A stretch of 64,000 bases of DNA from Motacilla alba alba (lineage: Eukaryota > Chordata > Aves > Passeriformes > Motacillidae). Below, piece by piece: positions 56,978 to 64,000 of this stretch. The DNA lies in NCBI RefSeq assembly GCF_015832195.1, contig NC_052016.1, positions 83,389,547 to 83,453,546 on the forward strand. Direction: 5' to 3'. The notes below the pieces were generated by a model. It saw only the letters and a program-made list of their open reading frames with translations. It ran no database searches and was not told the DNA's origin. A program made the position numbers and the translations under genes. How positions within the stretch are numbered: the first letter of the stretch is position 1; each line of letters opens with the position of its first letter.

Positions 56978-58336
56978 TGTTATGGTTTGACGCTGGCCTA
57001 ATGCTAGTGCTCCTATGAAAACTCATTTTTCCTGGCGTCTACTGCGAGATGTGATTAGAGACAGAGTAAAGCAGGCTTTCACTTGTAATAAAAGAAAAAA
57101 AAAACTTTATTATTATACAATTACAATAAAATTAACACACAGAGCAGAATGGAAAACCTTTTAAAACATTTCTCCTCCTCCCACTCAATTCTTACAGAAT
57201 ATTACAGAATCTTAGATCTTAATCCAGTCCATCACCCTTCAGATAATCAACTCAGTCTATCTCCACCCTTCAGATAATCACTTCTCATTTTATTAAGGAG
57301 AGAAGGAGCCCTTCTTGTGCTACTACAGGTAAATTCTCGTCACTCAGCAACTATACGTCGTGACTTCTTCTTTCCATGTTCAGTGCTCTCACTACTGCAT
57401 ATGGACCAGAGCTGCTTTTAGGGTTTTTCCTTTTAAGGACGCCTTGCCCAGTTCTAGAAGAGAACGACAGTCTCTCTCACCTCATTTTGGGACACCAGTC
57501 CCCCCCAATATTTCACCCCCTGGGGCCGAGGGGTCTCACCATCTCTTTATCACCTGTTGTTTCCGCACACATTACTCTTTTGGCGCAGCCTCCCCCTAAA
57601 ATGCAGTCTCTGTATTACAGGAGAGGTTCTATCCATGGCTAATACAAGAAAAGTCCAGCCAAAAGCCACTCCATCATCTCCTCCACCTAGGATTCTCTCA
57701 GCTTCTCCCAGTCTTTCTTTACTTGCACCCCTCTGCATCACACTTGCGCATTCCTTCTTATCCGTCTCTCTCCTCTCTCTCAGTTCCCGGAGGATCAACA
57801 TTTGCAAGGTTTCCATCTTCCGCAGAAGGGTTAAAATTACAGTTTCTGCTCATTACGAACTCCCACACTAGTTCCGCACTCTTTACTGGGCACGGTTCCC
57901 ATTGCCTCGGCCCGGCCGGTGCTATTACGTCTAAGATAGCACTGGCACCTCTCTCTCACTCTCTCTCTCTCGAGGAGGGGGGGGGGGCTGCCCACTGCTT
58001 CTCTGAGTTCCTCCACCCCTCCGTCTCTGTGGGGAACTCACTCTTATCCAAGCCATCGCCTCCTGTCTCCGGCCCATGGCTCCGGCCTACCTCCCCCGGC
58101 CGCGTGGCCTTCCCCTCCCCCACCCAGCCCGAAGCTGGGCAGGGGAGGTCTGAACTCTTCCATCCACCGGAACCAAGAGAGAGAAGATTCTGGGAGCTAT
58201 CGCTTTTAACCCCTGTGTTCTCAGAGGCGGATCCATATCCTCAATGGTCAAACCAGGTGCCAATATCCACATCTGGGCACCTATTGGTTCGACCACTACC
58301 ACCTCCCAAAAACTCATTTCCTCTCAAACCACGACA
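56978..58336 (-). repeat. 3' LTR of the element (left copy)
   Basis: 1359 bp, bounded by TG...CA on both strands and beginning TGTTATGGTTTGACGC. A minus-strand AATAAA at 57106-57111 leaves a U5 of roughly 110 bp. It differs from the other LTR at 33 sites, all transitions. It has T where the other has C at 26 sites between 56981 and 57884. Confidence 0.93.
57106..57111 (-). terminator. LTR polyadenylation signal
   Basis: Minus-strand AATAAA near the 3' end of the left LTR, duplicated at 58685-58690 in the right LTR. Its position fits the R/U5 border of a minus-oriented element. Confidence 0.6.
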
Positions 58337-58556
58337 TTCCACCCTTCGCCTCTGAGAACACATTAAAATTCTATTAAAATAACATTAAACACACTCCTAC
58401 TAAAACTATAACTTACACTGCATCTCTATTCTTAGAATTCTGTTACTAATCTACTTTAACTTACTACATGCTTTGCTCTTATCTTTTTTTGATCTCATCT
58501 TACAGTCTCATCTCATTTCTGACTCAAAATTCGATTCCCGGTCAGGGAACCAAAAA
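58337..58556 (-). mobile_element. 220-bp internal region of the LTR element
   Basis: In element orientation it begins after a TTTT spacer with the primer binding site and ends with the purine-rich tract at 58337-58352 (GAGGCGAAGGGTGGAA). The middle is AT-rich and has no coding content. Confidence 0.9.
58530..58552 (-). other. Primer binding site for tRNA-Glu
   Basis: The plus strand reads as the 3' end of a nuclear tRNA-Glu including CCA: T-loop TTCGATTCC, then CGGTCAGGGAA, then CCA. Recognition over 23 nt is from memory of tRNA-Glu sequences. It lies four bases from the LTR, the expected position. Confidence 0.85.
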
Positions 58557-59915
58557 TGTCATGGTTTGACGCTGGCCCAATGCTAGTGCCCCTATGAAAA
58601 CTCATCTTTCCTGGCGTCTACTGCGAGATGTGATTAGAGACAGAGTAAAGCAGGCTTCCACTTGCAACAAAAGAAAAAAAAAACTTTATTATTATACAAT
58701 TACAATAAAATTAACACACAGAGCAGAATGGAAAACCTTTTAAAACATTTCTCCTCCTCCCACTCAATTCTTACAGAATATTACAGAATCTTAGATCTTA
58801 ATCCAGTCCATCACCCTTCAGATAATCAACTCAGTCTATCTCCACCCTTCAGATAATCACTTCTCATTTCATTAAGGAGAGAAGGAGCCCTCCTTGTGCC
58901 ACCACAGGTAAATCCCCGTCACTCAGCAACTATACGTCGTGACTTCTTCCTTCCATGTTCAGTGCTCTCACCACTGCATATGGACCAGAGCTGCTCTTAG
59001 GGTTTCCCCTTTTAAGGACGCCTTGCCCAGTTCCAGAAGAGAACGACAGTCTCTCTCACCTCATTTTGGGACACCAGTCCCCCCCAATATTTCACCCCCT
59101 GGGGCCGAGGGGTCTCACCATCTCTTCATCACCTGTTGTCTCCGCACACATTACTCCTTTGGCGCAGCCTCCCCCTAAAATGCAGTCTCTGTATTACAGG
59201 AGAGGTTCTATCCATGGCTAATACAAGAAAAGTCCAGCCAAAAGCCACTCCATCATCTCCTCCACCTAGGATTCTCTCAGCTTCTCCCAGTCTTTCTTTA
59301 CTTGCACCCCTCTGCATCACACTTGCGCATTCCTTCTTATCCGTCTCTCTCCTCTCTCTCAGCTCCCGGAGGATCAACATTTGCAAGGTTTCCATCTTCC
59401 GCAGAAGGGTTAAAATTACAGTCTCTGCTCATTACGAACTCCCACACCAGTTCCGCACTCTTCACTGGGCACGGTTCCCATTGCCTCGGCCCGGCCGGTG
59501 CTATTACGTCTAAGATAGCACTGGCACCTCTCTCTCACTCTCTCTCTCTCGAGGAGGGGGGGGGGGCTGCCCACTGCTTCTCTGAGTTCCTCCACCCCTC
59601 CGTCTCTGTGGGGAACTCACTCTTATCCAAGCCATCGCCTCCTGTCTCCGGCCCATGGCTCCGGCCTACCTCCCCCGGCCGCGTGGCCTTCCCCTCCCCC
59701 ACCCAGCCCGAAGCTGGGCAGGGGAGGTCTGAACTCTTCCATCCACCGGAACCAAGAGAGAAAAGATTCTGGGAGCTATCGCTTTTAACCCCTGTATTCT
59801 CAGAAGCGGATCCATATCCTCAATAGTCAAACCAAGTGCCAATATCCACATCTGGACACCTATTAGTTCGACCACTACCACCTCCCAAAAACTCATTTCC
59901 TCTCAAACCACGACA
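58557..59915 (-). repeat. 5' LTR of the element (right copy)
   Basis: 1359 bp, constant offset of 1579 from the left copy with no indels. It carries A where the left copy has G at seven sites, 59762-59865, the first ~155 bases of U3 in element orientation. Confidence 0.93.
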
Positions 59916-59920
59916 CAGAG

Positions 59921-62399
59921 GCAGCTGAGACTTTGAAAAGGATGAGAAAAAGCTGTGGGCCATAAATTGAACGAGCTGGATGGAAAGCCTTCAGAGAGCA
60001 GGCACAGGTGGCGTGTCCCAGGGAGGAGGTTGGTTGGAATATCTTCCGCCATCAACAGGAGGTATTTAGCAAGGTGGGATATTGGCTCATGTTGCAGCTG
60101 TAACTAGTACTAGTTTGATACTAGATGTTCAGCTCTATCAGAGCTTTGTGGTCTGTTCCCAGGGGACAGGCATGTTTGTCAGAAGTATAATAACAGCTGA
60201 CTAAGGCGGACTTGCTCTGAGGTTATCATTACTTCTCCATAGCTGATCATAAATAAATATTTCAGTAGAAGCCTTCACTCCCCTTCAAGGAAAGTAGCAC
60301 AAGAGAAAGAAATGAATGTTTTCTTTGAAGTGTGAGCTTTGGAAACTGACAACATTTTCATCCGTCATCATTTGGAAGCAATACCTTCAAAAAGAGTGCC
60401 TCATAAAAAGTAAGTTTCCCTAAAACCTCACAATCTTATGCCTGAGCCCTTCAAAAATGAGAGATCTTCTTGTTCCTCACAAGCTAAAGGTAAAATATTC
60501 TGCTCATTTACAAATAACTTGACTTGGGTACATCTTATTTGGTGTAATATAAATTATTACTGAGGATTCCAGAGCAAATAAGAGGGAGAAAAAAAAGTAA
60601 ATTTGTCTCCAGTAGTTGTTTCTAGTAGTAATCTTTAAATAACTTATCCTAGTTGGTCATCCAGCAGCCAAATTTGTCATTAGTCCATGTCAGAAAAAGA
60701 CCATTCTCAAGAATACTTATGAGATGTAAATGAAAGACTAAATTTTCATTTAATCTAGTACCCTTTCAACATTTCACTTTATTAATCAGTAAGGAACTTC
60801 TACATGAACTTAAAAAAATGTTCCTAAAAGTGATCCAGGTGCAACTTCAAGAAGAAGCATGTTTTCATCAGGATTTATGACCCTCTGAAGAGTTTGGAGC
60901 CCAGAAAGAAATTAATTTATCTCAAGGCATCAACAGAAAAAAAAAAAAAAAAAAAAAAAAAGTTGGGTAAAAGCCTGGTCCTGGTAAAATCTGTGGTAGA
61001 GAAGTCATTTTCCTTAGTGTAGTCTGGATTTGCCTCATTTTCTTTTATCTGTGACCATTATAAACCTGATGCAGTTGCTTTCTGACTACTTTTACATTTG
61101 GAAATTTTCAAGTGTATTTAAATTGGTGAGGTTATGTTCAAAATACAGTAAAATATCAAAATCAACATTGTCATTTTTCCTGGATGTGACAATAGATTTT
61201 GATTTGTGCAAATATGTATGAATGGGCATTGTTTATATAAATGTTTTGGTCAATATTGGCCAGCAATACTGGTTCCTGAACTATTCAAATGCTGACTGGC
61301 TAATTGTTAAATTATGCTGATGATGAGATGCAGGAGCAAGTATCATTTATCCTGTATGCAGAATATTCAGGCCATAAAAACAAATTTCAAACATACCTTT
61401 ATTCTTCGGTAATTACAGTAACAAGGTCAAGAAAGGCCCGTCAAGAAATGACCATAGCCAAACCACCAGCCAGACTTGGGCAATTAACAGCAGGTGTTAA
61501 TGAAACCTTCCTGCCCAGCGATACTCGAGAACGTGCATTCAAGAAAGTGGCTCACGAAAGGCGGGGGCCAAAACTGCTGACGGAGTGCACACCGGGGTTT
61601 GCAGAGGAGGCTCCTCAGGAGCAGATGCCTCTAATGTCCGTTTCCTGAAGCTAGGCTGTAGCCAGGCGTCTTTTTGAAGCTGAGCATCAGAGCCCGAAAT
61701 CACTCGTTTGACCCAGATCTAAAGTATCCATTGGAGTTCTGCGCTCTGAACAATATCTCTATTTTAACCCAAAACTAACTAATAAGAGATATGGAAACAA
61801 AGCAGCTGCACAGCAGCACCCCAGAACCGCTGCCGCAGGAATTTCTTAAGTTCACTTTTCTCCATCTCTAATCTTGTCCATCTCCTGCTGCTAGATCTCA
61901 CCTTCCAGCTCACCAAGTGCCCCGGTGAGAGGAAGGCCCTCACCTCCACCACCCCATGGCCAGCTGGAGCAGAAGGCAGGCAGTAGCTGGAAATCCTCCC
62001 TACCAAGGCATGGCCAGGAGCTGGAGACCCATCTCCTGGGTGAAAGCTACTCTGCCAAGCAGGAGCAAAGTTGGGAAATATACGGGGCAGGGAGAAAACT
62101 GGGGCTTGCCTGATTTAGCATCCCAGGTGCTTGTGGGCAGGCTAGAGGTTTTCAGTGATCAGGTCTGTGAGGAGTCCCAACAGCTCCGAGGAGCCGTGGC
62201 CAGGGTGCCATAGCAGGGGTTCTCCTGACCTGCTCCCACAGTTTTAGGCTGCCACGTTGGCCTTAGCTATTAAAAATCCTCAGCAGCTTCCACGGTGGAA
62301 ATCCCAAAGTAGTGTGCCCTCCTTTACAAGGCTGGGTTAGGGTTTTGCTGTTTGGGTTTTCTTTTATTTCTGAGAAAATAAACCTAGCCCATCCGACTT
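59921..62399. other. Intergenic, no gene recognised
   Basis: AT-rich sequence with a 25-base poly(A) at 60937-60961 and a candidate conserved block at 61040-61480. A 114-codon plus-strand frame at 61304-61648 has no recognisable domain, splice partner or repeat match and is left uncalled. Confidence 0.45.
60937..60961 (+). repeat. Poly(A) tract, 25 A
   Basis: Uninterrupted adenine run. No retrocopy was recognised upstream. Confidence 0.9.
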
Positions 62400-63240
62400 G
62401 CAGTCCCTGAAGGAGTGAGGGTTCGCCGGTTGTAGTCGCACCCCCGAGGCAGGGCGGGGGTCACCATCGCAGCAGTGCGAAGGCGACACCCCGAGACACT
62501 GAATGCACTCCGGAGACCCCCAGCGGACCCCACAGCGATCAGCAAAGACTCACAGATCTCTGTCCTCAGCATCCCCCGACACCCCCCGGAATTCAGCACG
62601 GTCTATCGCCGGGGTGACCTTCGCGGGTTGGCAAGGGGCCGGGGCTGGCACGGAGGCCGCGGGAGGCGCGTGGGGAGCCCGAGGGGCGCGCCGGGCGGTG
62701 ACCGAGCGTCGGCCGCCCCGGGGGGATGCGCGGCCCCCGCTGCTCCGGCAGCCGCTGCGGGAGGCCGGGGCTTGCGGGGGTCGTGCGAGGGTGAGCAGCA
62801 GCACGGGGGGGCGGGGGGAATGGTGACACGGTGTTATGGTTTGGACGATACGCTTGTACTCAGGCTGCCACAGCGCGGGCAGCTGCTCTGACAGAGCCGG
62901 AGAAGGCTGAAGGCTGGGGTCGGGGGTGTCCGGCTGCAAAGTCACCCTGTGCGGGAGACCGAGCCGCAGCCGCCCCTTCGGGCTGCCCAAGGGGGATGCG
63001 CCCGGCGCTGCCGTGCCGCCTGCTCCGGCGCAAACGATGCCACGAACAGCGGCGGGGGACACGGTGCGATCGCCGAGCCCGTGTCCAGCCCCGGCGGGGC
63101 GGGCCCGTCTCCCCCCGGGACGCTCACCCGGCAGGCGGGGCGGGTGCGGGGAGATACGATTGTATCCGAGCTCAGCTCCGGTGCTGGCCCCAACCTGCGG
63201 CGTGGGATCGCGTGGGAATTCCTCAGCAGGATAACTCCCT
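62400..63240. other. Orphan CpG island
   Basis: The largest CpG-dense block of the right-hand region, about 840 bp, with an AT-richer break around 62830-62860. Overlapping open frames on both strands show only Arg/Gly/Pro/Ala-rich translations. It could be a promoter of a gene or non-coding RNA beginning near here; no exon can be defined. Confidence 0.7.
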
Positions 63241-63280
63241 CCTGGTAGTGGGGACCTTTTCCAAGGTTATCCTGCTGAGG
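63221..63280. repeat. 15-bp perfect hairpin at the CpG-island edge
   Basis: CCTCAGCAGGATAAC at 63221-63235 is exactly complementary to GTTATCCTGCTGAGG at 63266-63280, with a 30-nt loop. Confidence 0.9.
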
Positions 63281-64000
63281 GCTGTCAGCGCCTCCTCATG
63301 CTGAAATGTTTCAAAGTAGGAAGGAACGGGGTCGGCGCTAACGATTAACTCCCGAAGTATGCTGAAAATGCAGTGACACTTGTCTTTAGAAGGGCTTGGT
63401 TTTGTCTGCGGTGCTAATTGATTTCTGTTCAGGCTGATCCCTCTTAAAACATGAACAGATTTAATGGTTCTTACTCCCGAGCTCTATGCTATTGAGATAA
63501 TTTCGGTTATTAAGACGCATTAATAAACAGTTAATAGACACCCTTTTTTTCTCCGAGAGGTAAGCTCTTCATCAGTCCGAAATAAACGAGCAGCTTCTAC
63601 CGATGCTCTCCCGCACTCGGGATCAGCAGTTACTGCCCACGCGCGTCAGAGATACCCTAGAGCTAGGGAAGTGCGGGTGGCTTGTCCCACAGAGCCCGGC
63701 AAGTCCTTCTGCAGCGTCGCACGGGAGAAAGAAGGGCTCTAACATCAAAACAAAGGGTCGGTGACTAATTCGGTCTCTGACTCTGCCGATGAGAAAATAG
63801 CTCCCAACAAGTGCACCGAGGCCGGCTTCAGCCCCAGAGCAAAAGAGGGCGAGTCAAATTCCTCGAGTCAAATTCTGGGATGTGCTAGAAAGCCTCCTCG
63901 CTGTTAAGGCCAGGGGGATGAATTCCTATTGTAGAGAACCTGAATGAGAGCTGAGTTAGATAACTTGTCATTTTTTCTGGCTCCAACCTGCGTTCCCGCC
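63281..64000. other. Non-coding, candidate regulatory sequence to window end
   Basis: No exon is recognisable. The part from 63330 to 63560 is AT-rich, non-repetitive and contains TAATTGATT, GATTTAATGG, GCATTAATAAACAG and AGTTAATAG homeodomain-like sites, in the style of developmental enhancers. Confidence 0.4.

Larger units (their letters stand above)
56973..59920 (-). mobile_element. Non-autonomous LTR retroelement (ERV-like), complete ends
   Basis: The element proper spans 56978-59915, flanked by the 5-bp duplication CAGAG at 56973-56977 and 59916-59920. Two 1359-bp LTRs enclose only 220 bp. Orientation is minus. The primer binding site abuts the 58557-59915 LTR (its 5' LTR), and a purine-rich tract abuts the 56978-58336 LTR (its 3' LTR). 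The LTR ends form the inverted repeat TGTCGTGGTTTGA. No gag, pro, pol or env remnant is present between the LTRs, so mobilisation would have needed proteins in trans. A 5-bp duplication is usual for class III (ERVL-like) elements, but the class is not certain without polymerase sequence. Long open frames in the LTRs are not considered genes. Confidence 0.93.

Noticed and set aside
57360..59826. Paired open frames of 79-210 codons repeated 1579 bp apart
   Set aside because: They are duplicate readings of the two LTRs, not tandem genes. The repeat structure is explained by LTR, interior, LTR with a target duplication.
56978..59915. Simple tandem duplication of a 1.58-kb unit
   Set aside because: The primer site, purine-rich tract, TG...CA ends and CAGAG target duplication identify a retroelement insertion instead.
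62390..63304. Frames of 78-170 codons on both strands near the right edge
   Set aside because: CpG-island compositional frames with mutual overlap and no domain.
45000..64000. Search for a SOX21 HMG-box exon on either strand
   Set aside because: No HMG-box sequence (for example RPMNAFMVW) is found in any listed frame, so the gene must lie outside the window if synteny holds.

Overview
The window is vertebrate nuclear DNA, almost certainly from a bird and plausibly a songbird. The evidence is split genes with GT/AG introns, low overall gene density, three CR1 LINE 3' ends of the avian type, CpG-island promoters and an avian-style endogenous retroviral element. The gene order TGDS-GPR180 matches human 13q32, where SOX21 lies further downstream. 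No SOX21 coding sequence is present here.

Layout. Positions 1-6.9 kb hold an isolated minus-strand tRNA-Phe(GAA) gene inside a small CpG-rich patch, one CR1 fragment, and the likely TGDS 3' UTR at the right edge. Positions 6.9-19.5 kb hold the complete TGDS gene on the minus strand (12 coding exons, 354 codons), a dTDP-glucose 4,6-dehydratase-like SDR enzyme. Positions 19.5-19.95 kb are a CpG-island promoter shared head to head with GPR180, which runs on the plus strand from 19.95 to 41.9 kb (9 coding exons, 439 codons) with a probable 3' UTR of about 3 kb. All 21 coding exons were reconstructed by hand. Every junction keeps frame and uses GT/AG, so both genes look intact. Apart from the shared promoter, nothing in the sequence ties the two functions together.

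Positions 45-64 kb contain no protein-coding gene that I can support. The stretch alternates AT-rich, low-complexity-poor segments that look like constrained non-coding DNA with four orphan CpG islands (about 49.9, 51.7, 53.2 and 62.4 kb). By synteny this is likely the regulatory flank of a developmental gene such as SOX21 (inference).

The most interesting object is a complete LTR retroelement at 56978-59915 on the minus strand. It has two 1359-bp LTRs, a 5-bp target duplication (CAGAG), a primer binding site matching tRNA-Glu and a purine-rich tract, but only 220 bp of interior and no gag or pol. By hand alignment the two LTRs differ at 33 sites. All 33 are transitions, with no transversions or indels, and they are perfectly partitioned: 26 are C-to-T in one LTR over one segment, and 7 are G-to-A in the other LTR over another segment. 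This looks like cytidine-deaminase editing during reverse transcription rather than ordinary drift.
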